A stretch of DNA of 64,000 nt. Origin: Spirochaetaceae bacterium. Lineage in GTDB: Bacteria; Spirochaetota; Leptospiria; Leptospirales; Leptonemataceae. The notes below the pieces were generated by a model. That model was given only the letters and a program-made list of their open reading frames with translations, was not told the DNA's origin and searched no databases. Made by a program: the position numbers and the translations under genes. Below are positions 8,118 through 17,769 of this stretch, one piece after another; the stretch's first letter is position 1; every line of letters begins with the position of its first letter. The stretch spans positions 62,001-126,000 of the forward strand of contig PCBI01000017.1 of NCBI GenBank assembly GCA_002730875.1, written 5' to 3'.

Positions 8118-9317
8118 TTAGTCCTTGAGTCTTTCGCGATCCTGAAGAATGTTCTCAACCTCGCGTTGCCATTCCAGGGCCTGGTTCGTGTAGGCTCCAT
8201 CCGGAAACCGAGAGGCACGTTTGAACTCTTCATAAGCTTCTTTCAGCCGGGCCCGGTCAAAGAGTATGATCCCTCTTTGAATGTATGCGGCCTGGTCAAG
8301 AGTTAAGGAGGGGTTTTCAATCACCGCCGAGTATATTTCCAGAGCCTCGTTCTTTTCTCCGCCGGCGCTCAAACTTTCTGCAGTCCAGTACAGGATCTTC
8401 TCTCGCAGTTCGCCATCCGGCCCGGCCTTCAGGGCCGATTGAAATTTCGAGATCGCTTCCGGGTACTGCTTGTCCCTGAAGTGACGAATCCCTTCTTCAT
8501 AAAGCTTCTGGGCATTCAGCTTATCTTCTTTCTCCGGTTTGCTTGTTTCCTTCGCGGGTTTTTCCCGCTGAGGCTTGCGCGCCGGAGTATGACGAGCAGG
8601 CTTCTCTTCCTTCTTCTTCAGTCCGGAATCAATGAGATAGTCCTCATGGTAGTAGTACCGAATATTGGGGCGATCGTCCAGCATCTCTGCCCGCTCTACT
8701 TCCGCGTGCAGGTTGCCGGGGCTGTATTCCAGCGCTATCCGATAGTTCCTTTCGGCCTTCTTCTTTTGGCCTGTAAGCCGGTAATAGTCGCCAAATGTTG
8801 TGTGGATTCGTGACTTGATCTGGTTGCTCTGAGTCTTTGCCAGTAGCTCCTGAAGAATGGACTTACCCTCTTCGTCATGTCCAAAAAGGATAAGCAGTCT
8901 TCCGAGCAGGTACTCCGTCTTTTCGCGCAATGATTTATCTTCAACGCCCTCGTCCCGGAGCGCCCGGAGATGCTCCACTGCCCGGTTCCGGTCCCCCAGT
9001 CGATCCAGACTGGCCGCTATGCCGTAGGAAGCGCGTTGATTGATTTCTTTGCTCAGATCTCGCGATAACACATGTACGAAACGATCGTGGGCTTTTCGCG
9101 CTGATTCTATGGAGTTCTGGGCCAGATACTCTTCGGCCTCCCGAAGATCGCTCATGCCCTCTTCCAGACGTTGCTCCTGTCTTGCATCAGGACTACCCGC
9201 CAGGTTCATCTCACCCAGCACTCTACTGAATCGCCATTGATCCAGGGCAAGAAATGCGGTTCCTGCAGTCAGGAATAGCAATCCTGCAATGAATATTGCT
9301 CTTTGTGCGGATAACAT
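8118..9317 (-). CDS. Membrane-anchored TPR protein
   Basis: A 399-residue protein with one N-terminal hydrophobic segment (AIFIAGLLFLTAGTAFLAL), then a largely helical region with TPR-like repeats around residues 40-215. A charged linker rich in Lys, Glu and Pro follows (HTPARKPQREKPAKETSK), and then a second TPR block (YEEGIRHFRDKQYPEAISKFQSAL onward). It is probably an inner-membrane protein with a periplasmic or cytoplasmic scaffold domain. Its start overlaps the stop of the upstream fibronectin-type gene by one base (TAATG), so the two are co-translated and probably work together. No enzymatic motif. Confidence 0.8.
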   Translation of the reverse strand: MLSAQRAIFIAGLLFLTAGTAFLALDQWRFSRVLGEMNLAGSPDARQEQRLEEGMSDLREAEEYLAQNSIESARKAHDRFVHVLSRDLSKEINQRASYGIAASLDRLGDRNRAVEHLRALRDEGVEDKSLREKTEYLLGRLLILFGHDEEGKSILQELLAKTQSNQIKSRIHTTFGDYYRLTGQKKKAERNYRIALEYSPGNLHAEVERAEMLDDRPNIRYYYHEDYLIDSGLKKKEEKPARHTPARKPQREKPAKETSKPEKEDKLNAQKLYEEGIRHFRDKQYPEAISKFQSALKAGPDGELREKILYWTAESLSAGGEKNEALEIYSAVIENPSLTLDQAAYIQRGIILFDRARLKEAYEEFKRASRFPDGAYTNQALEWQREVENILQDRERLKD

Positions 9318-11215
9318 TATTCGGTCCTCTCCAGACTTCTTCTATACCAGAACAGCGCCCGATCCTCGAATTGATCGATTACCTGCTTCCTACTGAAAAT
9401 CTCTTTCGCCTGCTCATACTGGCCGGTGAAGTAATAACTCTGGCCTTGATAAAAAAGCGCCTTGATTCGAACATCTTCCGGAATGCCTTCTTGCTGAAGG
9501 AAGTTACGTACTTCGTCGACGCAGTCCTGGTATTTCTGCAATGCGTAGGTTCTACCCAGTATGGCTCTAAGACGGTCGTCGGCATCCGGCTTCTCCTCGG
9601 TAGGCTCTGGTCTATCGGCCGTGGGTTCCGGTCCCAGGGGCTTCGGAGTATGATATACGTTGGTCTTCTGCTTTCCCGGATAGTTCTCTACGAATGCGTA
9701 GTAGAACCTTTCGCCTCCGGTGCGGTCCAGATACCTTCGCGCCGTCACAGGTATTTCGGCAAGAAATACGCCGGTGCGCTCTATCGCTTTGATGTCCGGG
9801 ATGGGCTCCTTGCTGCGATAAAGGAATAGTTGAACATCCTCTTCATTTACGCCTGCGCGAAACTTCCACTCGAACACAACGGAATCGCCTTCTACCGTCG
9901 CGCTGAGGTTTTCAATCCTTCCATCGCCGGGTTTGTCGAATAGTTTGGGATCGTCTGGACTGTAGGTGCCGCCTCGGATGGTTACTCCGAATGCAGTAAA
10001 TGTGCGACCTGCCTGCAGTTCCTGAATCTTTCGCCCGGAGGTAGACCGGGGAATCAAAGCGTAGAAGTACTGACCGGGCTTCAGGCCAGTATCGGTAAAG
10101 CCTTTGGCTCCATTGTCCACGACGCCGATCTGCTTGGCCCGGGATAACGCCGACATGTCCTGAATCGGTTCGGAGGAACGATACACCTCATAGTCCTTAA
10201 TCGCAGGACCCGGATCGACCCAGAGAAGTCGGATAGTGTCTTTGCTGGCAAGATAGGCCATGAGAGAACCAGGAAGGAAGGCATCATATTCAATCTTTCG
10301 TCCCGGCGGAGAGTAAGTATGGCTGATGTAGGATTCGTTCAGGATGAGTTGGGGGTACTCCTGGTCCTTCACACAATCGTAAACGGCGACGCCGTAGTAA
10401 ACCCGGTTACCGTCTTCGGCTGCCTTGTCTTCGAAGAAGGGGCTTTCCTCCCCTGCTACGCCCAGCATAGTAGCTTTGGCCAATCGCTCGGCGGAATCCA
10501 GGGGCTCGGGGCCCCGATAAACGCGATAACGAATGCCCGGCACCGGAGACTTCTTCCAGTTGAGAACTACGCCTTTTTCTGTATTTACCGCTACCAGATC
10601 CAGCGCCTGAAACTCTTCGGTGCGATACTCCCGTTCCCGATCGGCGGTGCAGGCTTTGCCTTCCGGCTGTCCCGGCTTTCCAACTATGAAGGGCACTGCG
10701 GTATAATTCTGGTCGGCCACCATTTTCAGACGTCCATCCGGCGACAGCTCATGAGTAGACACTACGGCATAGTAATAATAGCCCTGCGGAATATCCTTAT
10801 CGATGAAGTTATTCTGCCCCGGCTTCAAGGGTTCTGGAGTAAGGTTGTAGGAGTCCAGCACCAGAGCGCGAGTAGTGATAGGCCGACTGTAACGAATTAC
10901 GTACACGGCCGAGGTGAGATCTGGATGGGCATCCCAGGAAATCTTGGCGGTGTTGCTGTAGCGCGCATCCGGCGTAACGGTAAGGTTGCGAATACGCGGA
11001 TAGCCGCTATCTCCCTCCGGACGCTGATTGTTTTCGTTTTCCGGGATTCCGTCGTTCGGAGTATTGTCGGCGGGCTTTTCGTTGGAAATTCCCGTGGGCT
11101 CGCCTTGAGCCATGCTCATCGGATCGATTCCGGGAATCTTGTCGGCCCTTTCAATGCCAAAAACGCTACCCATTGTCAAAAAGACAATGGCAACTGTAAT
11201 ATACCGTCTCATCAT
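9317..11215 (-). CDS. Exported fibronectin type III-like protein with C-terminal TPR
   Basis: A 632-residue protein; the ATG at 11215 is preferred because the signal peptide MMRRYITVAIVFLTMGSVFG begins there and AGGAA lies just upstream. At least four repeated beta-sandwich units of the fibronectin-III type follow, each with patterns such as VVLNWKKSPVPGIRYRVYRG, IRLLWVDPGPAIKDYEVYRS and VVFEWKFRAGV, spaced by about 100 residues. The last 80 residues form TPR-like helices (FYQGQSYYFTGQYEQAKEIF). It is likely to be periplasmic or surface located. It is translationally coupled to the downstream TPR membrane protein, which suggests one envelope complex. Confidence 0.8.
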   Translation of the reverse strand: MMRRYITVAIVFLTMGSVFGIERADKIPGIDPMSMAQGEPTGISNEKPADNTPNDGIPENENNQRPEGDSGYPRIRNLTVTPDARYSNTAKISWDAHPDLTSAVYVIRYSRPITTRALVLDSYNLTPEPLKPGQNNFIDKDIPQGYYYYAVVSTHELSPDGRLKMVADQNYTAVPFIVGKPGQPEGKACTADREREYRTEEFQALDLVAVNTEKGVVLNWKKSPVPGIRYRVYRGPEPLDSAERLAKATMLGVAGEESPFFEDKAAEDGNRVYYGVAVYDCVKDQEYPQLILNESYISHTYSPPGRKIEYDAFLPGSLMAYLASKDTIRLLWVDPGPAIKDYEVYRSSEPIQDMSALSRAKQIGVVDNGAKGFTDTGLKPGQYFYALIPRSTSGRKIQELQAGRTFTAFGVTIRGGTYSPDDPKLFDKPGDGRIENLSATVEGDSVVFEWKFRAGVNEEDVQLFLYRSKEPIPDIKAIERTGVFLAEIPVTARRYLDRTGGERFYYAFVENYPGKQKTNVYHTPKPLGPEPTADRPEPTEEKPDADDRLRAILGRTYALQKYQDCVDEVRNFLQQEGIPEDVRIKALFYQGQSYYFTGQYEQAKEIFSRKQVIDQFEDRALFWYRRSLERTE

Positions 11216-11300
11216 TAGTTCCTGTGGAAGCCTGTGTGTACTATCGGACTTGTCAGCTGGCAAATTCAATTGAGATATTGCAAAAAGAACCTGCAGGCTC

Positions 11301-11942
11301 TTGACCAAACCTATGCGCGGACTGCCATTTTACGAAGATCCAAAGTATCACAAGTATCTGCTGTCGCAGGCCCGCGCCGACCTGTTTCCTGTTAGCCGAA
11401 TCCTGAATCAACTCCCTCTTTATGATACTCACAACGTTCTGGACTTCGGAATGGGCAATGGTTATTTCCTGGACGGATTTCTTCGTAATCTGCCGGACGA
11501 TGCCCATGTATGGGGCGCTGAATGTCAGGAGCTATTAATAGACTATTGCCTGCAGAGAAAGGTAAAAGAAAAGATCGAAAGGTTCACGCCTTTTTATATA
11601 GAGCGCACGGAACATCCGCTACTTCCAGACTGGATTCCGCCAATGGATTTGATCTTTTGCAGCTGCGTTATGTCTACATTTGCCGACCCTACCCTGGCGC
11701 TACGGGGCATTGGAAGAGTGCTCAGGGAAAAGAAACCTGTGGTGGTAATTGACTGGGAGCGAAAAGAGGCGCCGTCGGGACCCGAACTCATTCAAAAAGT
11801 GTCCAGAGATAGAATGGAGTATTTTATCGACGAAGCCGGGTACAACATATCCCAGCGACTCAAAATCAACGAATTCGTTTACGGTATGGTGCTTTTCAAA
11901 GACCCGGAGAAATTTGAAGAAACTGTGTACTATCAGATGTAG
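11301..11942 (+). CDS. Class I SAM-dependent methyltransferase-like protein
   Basis: A 213-residue protein with the Rossmann methyltransferase signature VLDFGMGNGYFLDGF (motif I, about residues 46-60), an acidic loop WGAECQELLIDYC (motif II) and PMDLIFCSCVMSTFADP (motif IV). The end VVVIDWERKE followed by an EAGY helix resembles small-molecule (UbiE/COQ5-like) methyltransferases. The substrate cannot be inferred. The start is either TTG at 11301 or ATG at 11313; neither has a strong ribosome site. It is transcribed away from the fibronectin-III gene and has a G+C-rich hairpin after its stop. Confidence 0.75.
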   Translation: MTKPMRGLPFYEDPKYHKYLLSQARADLFPVSRILNQLPLYDTHNVLDFGMGNGYFLDGFLRNLPDDAHVWGAECQELLIDYCLQRKVKEKIERFTPFYIERTEHPLLPDWIPPMDLIFCSCVMSTFADPTLALRGIGRVLREKKPVVVIDWERKEAPSGPELIQKVSRDRMEYFIDEAGYNISQRLKINEFVYGMVLFKDPEKFEETVYYQM

Positions 11943-11946
11943 TTGG

Positions 11947-11976
11947 CCCCCGGTTGAAAGCAGGATAATCCGGGGG
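11947..11976 (+). terminator. Hairpin after the methyltransferase gene
   Basis: Perfect arms CCCCCGG (11947-11953) and CCGGGGG (11970-11976) with a 16-nt loop lie five bases after the stop codon, followed by only ATTT. It sits between convergent genes and could end either, but the short T run makes it a weak terminator. Confidence 0.4.
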
Positions 11977-12046
11977 ATTTCCATCTAATGCCTGTGCGCC
12001 GAGACGATGCATCCGTAGACAGGGAGCTCCCTACACCTGGCCAGAA

Positions 12047-13591
12047 TCACAGAATTGATGAAATGCCTTCCGGGAGGACCGCTCTTAATTCGCCTGTTAC
12101 AGTCTTATTTCCGGAAACCTGCTGAATCTGGAACTCGCAAAGTTGCCCCTGCAGACCGGAATCCCCGGGGATGGCCGTCTGTTTCAATGCTTCGTCCGGG
12201 ACTAGAGCAAGATCGAATTCGATTCGCACGTAATCTTCGCTCAATGCATTTCCTGTGCCCGCGGCCTGGTCCAGCTTCTCCACCACGGCAATGCGGCGCT
12301 GGCCCACTACCCGGCCCAAATAACGGTTCCACTGATTGGCTGAAAATTCCTGTAAGCGACGGACCCTTTCTTTAGATACTCCGCGATCCACGGGATTGGG
12401 CAGATTCAGAGCGTCAGTGCCTTCGCGAGGGGAATAGGGAAAGGCATGCACCTGCACGATTCCCAGATCGGCCATGAGATCCAGTGTTTCCTGAAAATGG
12501 CTTTCGGTTTCTCCGGGAAATCCGGTGATTACATCGGTGCCCATGAATACATCCGGGTTTATCTTTCGCACTGTCTCCATGCGCTTGCGATAGCTTTCGG
12601 CGCTGTAGGTTCTGCGCATGAGCTTCAGGATTTCTCGGGATCCGCTTTGCAGAGGAACGTGGAAATAGTTACAGAATGCAGGATGGAGGCTGAGCTCCGC
12701 CAGTTCCTGGTCAACATCGCAGGGCTCAATGCTACTCAGTCGAAGGCGGCTGTACGTTAGCCGGTCCAGAATTGAGCCAATTAAATCGTTGAATCCAATC
12801 CCCTGATCCCGGTACCAACCAGGGTTTACTCCGGTTATGACGATTTCCGGTATTCCCCGATCATCCAATCGTTTCACATGATCCAGGATTTCTGCATAGG
12901 AGCGGGATACTCCCCCTCCCCGGGCCCGGGGAATCTTACAATAGCTGCATCGTCTATCGCAGCCGTCCTGGATTTTCAGATAAGCTCGACTATGCCCTAC
13001 AGGAATTACATCGCCGTAGGCAAATGGGTTTTCGATAACCGGCCGCTTAGTTTGCCCTTTCGCACGATCCAGTCCGCCGCCGGAAAAAATCGGCGCTTTC
13101 GCATTCGCCGCAGAGTCTTCGCTGGCGCCAGGTATTTGCTGGGCTCGGGCAACCGGAGCCTGGTTTTCCAGCTCCTCTACCAGGGATCGTAAGCCAGTTT
13201 TTTGGTCATTGCCTACAACGGCGTAAACTCCGGGGATGGCAGCTACTTTGTCCGGATCGGTTTGTGCATAGCAGCCGGTAACTACGATCTTACTCTGTGG
13301 ATTGTTGCGCAGTATCTTGCGCACCAGCGCCCGGCTACGGGCTTCGGCCTGGTCGGTTACGGTGCATGTGTTGATGATAGCAATGTCGGGACCACCGGCC
13401 ACATCCGACAGTTCGTAATCACGACCTTCCAGAAACCTGGAAATGATTCCATCGGATTCGAATTGGTTTAACCGGCATCCAAATGTGTGAATCCCTACGG
13501 TTTTCGGAGGCGTTCCCGGATCTGATGAAGTTGCCGAGGCCGCCAGGGCTGCCGCAGTATTCGTATCTCTGGTCTGCCCTTTAGTCCGCAT
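12047..13591 (-). CDS. mtaB: tRNA t6A37 methylthiotransferase MtaB
   Basis: A radical-SAM methylthiotransferase that converts t6A to ms2t6A at position 37 of ANN-decoding tRNAs. Domains: N-terminal UPF0004 domain with three cluster Cys residues (Cys39 in HTFGCRLNQ, Cys76 in NTCTVTD, Cys107 in VTGCYAQ), radical-SAM core with CDRRCSYC (Cys211, 215, 218), then a C-terminal TRAM-like region. HTFGC(R/K)xNQ and NTCTVT are more typical of MtaB than of MiaB or RimO. An N-terminal extension and a roughly 40-residue Ala/Ser-rich insertion (150-190) make it longer than usual. Its start overlaps the stop of the upstream TPR gene (TGATG). Confidence 0.92.
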   Translation of the reverse strand: MRTKGQTRDTNTAAALAASATSSDPGTPPKTVGIHTFGCRLNQFESDGIISRFLEGRDYELSDVAGGPDIAIINTCTVTDQAEARSRALVRKILRNNPQSKIVVTGCYAQTDPDKVAAIPGVYAVVGNDQKTGLRSLVEELENQAPVARAQQIPGASEDSAANAKAPIFSGGGLDRAKGQTKRPVIENPFAYGDVIPVGHSRAYLKIQDGCDRRCSYCKIPRARGGGVSRSYAEILDHVKRLDDRGIPEIVITGVNPGWYRDQGIGFNDLIGSILDRLTYSRLRLSSIEPCDVDQELAELSLHPAFCNYFHVPLQSGSREILKLMRRTYSAESYRKRMETVRKINPDVFMGTDVITGFPGETESHFQETLDLMADLGIVQVHAFPYSPREGTDALNLPNPVDRGVSKERVRRLQEFSANQWNRYLGRVVGQRRIAVVEKLDQAAGTGNALSEDYVRIEFDLALVPDEALKQTAIPGDSGLQGQLCEFQIQQVSGNKTVTGELRAVLPEGISSIL

Positions 13592-14352
13592 CAGGAGGCT
13601 GGTACACCGGCCATGTTTCGCTTTAGTGCCGCATCGTCCGGTCGAATCTGTGAAGCTTTTTCAAAATATTCCCGGGCCTGCTTGATGTATTCGGATCTGC
13701 GTTCGCCATCGCTTCGGGAAGCCAGGAGGCTGAGGGTCAATCCAAGATTGTTCAAAAGACCGAATTGCAGATTCTTGTCGGAAGTACCCACACGGGCCGC
13801 ATTTCTCAGGCGGAACTCGGCATTCTCCAGATCCCCCGCTTTCAGATACAGAACGCCATCCAGATAAAGGGCACGAAAGTGGTTTGGCTCGGAGGACAGA
13901 ATCTTGCTTACATGCGTGCGTGCCGGGGCCACGCTGTCCAGGGCCATATAGGCCAGAGCGGCCTCCCATCGAATCTGGTTGGAGTCCGGGTATTTTCGGA
14001 TTACATCGCGTATGTGTGCCAGGGATTTCTGAGGCTGGCCTGATCGTCTGTACACCGCAGCCAGAAGGGCATGGGGCTCAGCCCGATCCGGATGGTCCTT
14101 CATGCAGTATCTTAAGTGCGAAATGGCGCTATCGAACTGGCCTTGCTCCAGATAGTTGGAGGCGGCCAGCATTCTAAAATCGTAGGAATCCTTATAATCA
14201 TCGAATACCGATCGGATGGCTTCCAGAGAGTCTTCGTATTTACCCTGTTGGAAGAGCTGCACCGCTTCTTTGTAGCGAGGCAACTCCTGAGCCTGCAACG
14301 CAGTTGCCAGAATAAGTAAAAGAGGAATAAAGGTTTTTTGCAAAAGTTTCAT
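13591..14352 (-). CDS. Exported TPR protein
   Basis: A 253-residue protein with a cleavable signal peptide (FIPLLLILATALQAQ) followed by five to six TPR repeats (YKEAVQLFQQGKYEDSLEAI, DSAISHLRYCMKDHPDRAE, PQKSLAHIRDVIRKYPDSN). It is probably a periplasmic scaffold. Its stop overlaps the mtaB start by one base, so the two are co-transcribed, although a functional link with tRNA modification is not obvious. No other domain is seen. Confidence 0.8.
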   Translation of the reverse strand: MKLLQKTFIPLLLILATALQAQELPRYKEAVQLFQQGKYEDSLEAIRSVFDDYKDSYDFRMLAASNYLEQGQFDSAISHLRYCMKDHPDRAEPHALLAAVYRRSGQPQKSLAHIRDVIRKYPDSNQIRWEAALAYMALDSVAPARTHVSKILSSEPNHFRALYLDGVLYLKAGDLENAEFRLRNAARVGTSDKNLQFGLLNNLGLTLSLLASRSDGERRSEYIKQAREYFEKASQIRPDDAALKRNMAGVPAS

Positions 14353-14542
14353 AATAGATCGCTATTCTAAATTGTACGTCGAAATTGTTCTTCCGCCAAT
14401 GGGTTGGCAATTGGCCCCTGTGCCGGCAAACGCCGGGGTTGCCCGGATAGCTCTCCGGCCCATATCGGCCAGCAATCTCAGGATACACTCCTGATTCTGG
14501 GACCGCTGATACATTCTCGGTAGAATGCGCTGGTTTAGTCGC

Positions 14543-15055
14543 TCAAGAATGGCGGGAGCGCTTTCTTACTATGCTTTTTCTGCGACCTTCCGACGAGGCA
14601 AGGAAATTTCTATCGGGGTCCCGTAGCAGAAATCGCACCTGGACCCTGCTCTTTCCTTCCAGAAGATGGTGTTCAATGGCCTCTTCCCCGACAATGCGGG
14701 CGTTCAGGTCACAGTGGAGTACCGGCACATCCACCCGGGGATCCTGCACAATGACCGGACCCAGATCGGCAATGAAGTGTCTTATAGGTACAATAGAGCT
14801 TCCGGTGAAGGAATACCTTCGATGTTTGAAGGAATATTCAATTTCAACGAACCGGGTACGAGGAACGGAGGGCTTACGATAATAGGGACGAATGCGGGTG
14901 ATTTCCGCCGTGGCATTGGCGACACGCTGCCACCTCCAGCGGGCCAGACGAATACTTAGATACAGACAAATTCCAGAAAGCAGCGCGGAGCCGGCCAACA
15001 AGATGCCGGATTCCAGCGCTACTTGATATACTGAAAATGTCTGTGCAGGATTCAA
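14543..15055 (-). CDS. Membrane protein resembling DUF3592 proteins
   Basis: A 170-residue protein with one strong membrane segment near the N-terminus ([21 protein letters not shown]), then a beta-rich domain ([33 protein letters not shown]) and a basic C-terminus. The layout resembles DUF3592-type proteins, where a conserved strand-rich domain follows a transmembrane helix, but the match is by eye only. Its ATG overlaps the clpC stop (ATGA), so it is the last gene of the mcsAB-clpC operon and may serve proteostasis or simply share the promoter. Confidence 0.6.
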   Translation of the reverse strand: MNPAQTFSVYQVALESGILLAGSALLSGICLYLSIRLARWRWQRVANATAEITRIRPYYRKPSVPRTRFVEIEYSFKHRRYSFTGSSIVPIRHFIADLGPVIVQDPRVDVPVLHCDLNARIVGEEAIEHHLLEGKSRVQVRFLLRDPDRNFLASSEGRRKSIVRKRSRHS

Positions 15056-17661
15056 CTCACCTGACCTGTATTGGCCGGCCGGGCTGAGGGAGAATCGGAG
15101 TTACGCACCGAGACGCCGCCGGCCATTTTGATGTTGTTCTGGCTTTTGGCTTTCAGCTCTTCTTCTCGCTTTCTCTTTTCCTCTTCCTTTTGCCGGACGA
15201 TTTCTTCGTAATCCCCCCAGGGCTTTTCATCGAAGCTAAGCTTCTCTTCGGTGCCCTCGCCTTCCGAACTGACAAACACTATCGTGGGCTCGCGGAAAGC
15301 GCCTTCCAGGAATCGATGCGCCATCCGGTCTTCGATCTCCCGCTGCAGTGTTCTTCGCAGGGGTCGAGCGCCATACTTTTCATCAAAACCACGTTTAGCG
15401 ATCCAGTCTTTCGCTTTGTCATCGAGTTCCAGAAGAATCTTCTTATCGAAAAGCTGAGTGTTCATTCGCTCAACCATGATTCCGATGATCTGACGGATTT
15501 CCTGGGCACTCAGCGAGTGAAAACTAATGATCTCATCGATTCGGTTCAGGAATTCCGGGCTGAAGTGCTTTTTCAGAGCTTCCATGGCCTGCTCTTTCTT
15601 GCCGGTTTCCCGTAGCGATTCGTCTTCGGCAAAGCCTACGCGACCGCCTTTTTGAAGTTCCCGGGCGCCCAGATTGGAAGTCATGATTATGATGCAATCA
15701 CGGAAATCCACTTTGCGACCGTGAGTGTCGGTGAGAGTCCCCTCTTCCAGGATTTGGAGCAGGATGTTGAATACGTCCGGATGAGCCTTTTCGATTTCGT
15801 CGAAAAGGATTACGGAATACGGATGTCTTCTTACGAATTCGGTTAATTGGCCGGCATCGTCATAACCCACATAGCCTGGAGGCGATCCGATTAACTTGGA
15901 TACAGAATGCGGTTCCATGTATTCCGACATGTCCAGACGGAACAGAGCCTGCTCTTCCCCGAACAGGAAATCCGCTACGGCGCGGGCAAGTTCGGTTTTA
16001 CCCACTCCTGTGGGTCCCAAAAAGATGAAGGAACCGGAAGGCTTGCGATGGTCCTTGAAACCTGTTCGCGAACGGCGGACAGCTCGACTCACCAGTTCTA
16101 CGGCGCCGGTCTGTCCTACGATGCGACGAGCCAGCTCCTGCTCCATGCGAAGTAGCTTTTCCGCTTCCCCTTCTTCAATCTTTTCCAGAGGGATTCCAGT
16201 CCACAGACTGATTACGGAATAAACGTCCTCATCCGAGATATCTACCGAATAGTCGGAGATTTTTTCCTGCCAGTTGTTTATCAACTCCTGGAGTTGATCC
16301 TTCTTGACGTTGATTTCGTCGCGGATCTGGGCTGCCCTTTCGTATTCCTGGGCTTTCACCATATCGTCTTTTTTCTGAGTTAGAAGTTTTACTTCCTCTT
16401 CCAGATCCACAATTTCCTGCGGACGGGACGAGTTGGCCAGACGGGCACGGGAACCGGCTTCGTCAATTACGTCGATGGCCTTGTCCGGCAGATAGCGATC
16501 ATTGATGTAGCGCTCGGCCAGCTTCACGGCCAGTTCCAGGGTTTCGTCGGAATAGCGCACTCGGTGATGCTGCTCGAAGGATTTTTTCAGGCCCTTCAGG
16601 ATTAGATACGCGTCGTCTTTGGAAGGTTCCTTCACCTGGATGGGCTGAAACCTTCGCTCAAGAGCGGAGTCCTTCTCGATATACTTTCTATATTCAGTGA
16701 GCGTGGTTGCGCCAATGCATTGCAGTTCGCCACGGGCCAGGGCCGGTTTCAGCATGTTGGCAGCGTCTATCGCTCCTTCTGCCGCTCCGGCGCCGATGAG
16801 GGTGTGCAGCTCATCGATGAATACAATTACGTTTTGCGAGCTCTGAATCTCTCGCATAATCTTTTTGAGTCGGTCCTCGAACTCACCGCGGTATTTCGTG
16901 CCGGCCACCAGGGAGGCAAGGTCCAGAGAAATGACCCGCTTTTCGAACAGAATGTCGGGAACCTGGTTCTGGATAATGCGCTCGGCCAGACCTTCTACAA
17001 TGGCGGTTTTTCCGACGCCTGCTTCGCCGATTAGAACCGGATTGTTTTTGGTCTTACGACACAGCACCTGAACCAGCCGCTGAATCTCGGTCTCTCTTCC
17101 GATAACAGGCTCGAGCTTCTTATCGCGAGCAAACTGGGTAAGATCTCGGGCAAATTCATCCAGCGTGGGGGTTCTGGACTTTTCGGTGGTGCCGCTTCTT
17201 CCGCTGGGGGCAGGACCGCTGGTGGCCACGCCCAGGATACGAAGGATTTCGCCTTTGATTACGGAATAGTTCACCTGGAAACTGGCAAGAGAGGCGCCGG
17301 CAACATTGTTGTTGTCGCGTAATAGAGCAAGAAGGATGTGCTCGGTGCCTACATAGTTATGCTTGAGACGACGAGCTTCCTCTTTGGAATAGTCGATAAT
17401 CTTCTGGTATTTGTCCGGATTGGGGGTGATCTCAAGAAGAAGGGTGTTTCCGCCCTGGCGCGCACGGCGCTCCACTTCTTTGCGCAACTCGTTGAGATCG
17501 ATACTCAAATTCTTGAGTATCTTGATGGCCACCGAGTCCTCCTCTCTCAGGAGTCCGAGCAGGATGTGCTCCGGACCGATCATATCATGACCGAGCCTTT
17601 TGGCTTCCTGCTGGGCGTATTCGTTTATGACTCTTTTGGCTCTTTTGGTAAAATCAAACAT
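15052..17661 (-). CDS. clpC: ATP-dependent Clp protease ATPase subunit ClpC
   Basis: An AAA+ unfoldase that feeds substrates to ClpP. The start is the ATG at 17661 ([14 protein letters not shown] upstream), giving 869 residues rather than an upstream in-frame start. Features: double Clp-N repeat (1-145), Walker A GEAGVGKT (212-219) and its Walker [10 protein letters not shown], a middle region with a UVR-type coiled coil ([21 protein letters not shown]) typical of ClpC rather than ClpA or ClpB, a second Walker A GPTGVGKT and sensor regions, and a charged C-terminal tail ([13 protein letters not shown]). The gene directly follows a fused McsA-McsB gene, as the separate genes precede clpC in Firmicutes. 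Confidence 0.95.
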   Translation of the reverse strand: MFDFTKRAKRVINEYAQQEAKRLGHDMIGPEHILLGLLREEDSVAIKILKNLSIDLNELRKEVERRARQGGNTLLLEITPNPDKYQKIIDYSKEEARRLKHNYVGTEHILLALLRDNNNVAGASLASFQVNYSVIKGEILRILGVATSGPAPSGRSGTTEKSRTPTLDEFARDLTQFARDKKLEPVIGRETEIQRLVQVLCRKTKNNPVLIGEAGVGKTAIVEGLAERIIQNQVPDILFEKRVISLDLASLVAGTKYRGEFEDRLKKIMREIQSSQNVIVFIDELHTLIGAGAAEGAIDAANMLKPALARGELQCIGATTLTEYRKYIEKDSALERRFQPIQVKEPSKDDAYLILKGLKKSFEQHHRVRYSDETLELAVKLAERYINDRYLPDKAIDVIDEAGSRARLANSSRPQEIVDLEEEVKLLTQKKDDMVKAQEYERAAQIRDEINVKKDQLQELINNWQEKISDYSVDISDEDVYSVISLWTGIPLEKIEEGEAEKLLRMEQELARRIVGQTGAVELVSRAVRRSRTGFKDHRKPSGSFIFLGPTGVGKTELARAVADFLFGEEQALFRLDMSEYMEPHSVSKLIGSPPGYVGYDDAGQLTEFVRRHPYSVILFDEIEKAHPDVFNILLQILEEGTLTDTHGRKVDFRDCIIIMTSNLGARELQKGGRVGFAEDESLRETGKKEQAMEALKKHFSPEFLNRIDEIISFHSLSAQEIRQIIGIMVERMNTQLFDKKILLELDDKAKDWIAKRGFDEKYGARPLRRTLQREIEDRMAHRFLEGAFREPTIVFVSSEGEGTEEKLSFDEKPWGDYEEIVRQKEEEKRKREEELKAKSQNNIKMAGGVSVRNSDSPSARPANTGQVS

Positions 17662-17769
17662 GGGGAGACTCCTACTGGCGAGGGGACGTCTGTACAATAA
17701 AAACTATGTCTCAGGGCAGTGTCACCGTCTTTTTTATTCTCGGCGGATTCCCCCCGATCAATGCCACGA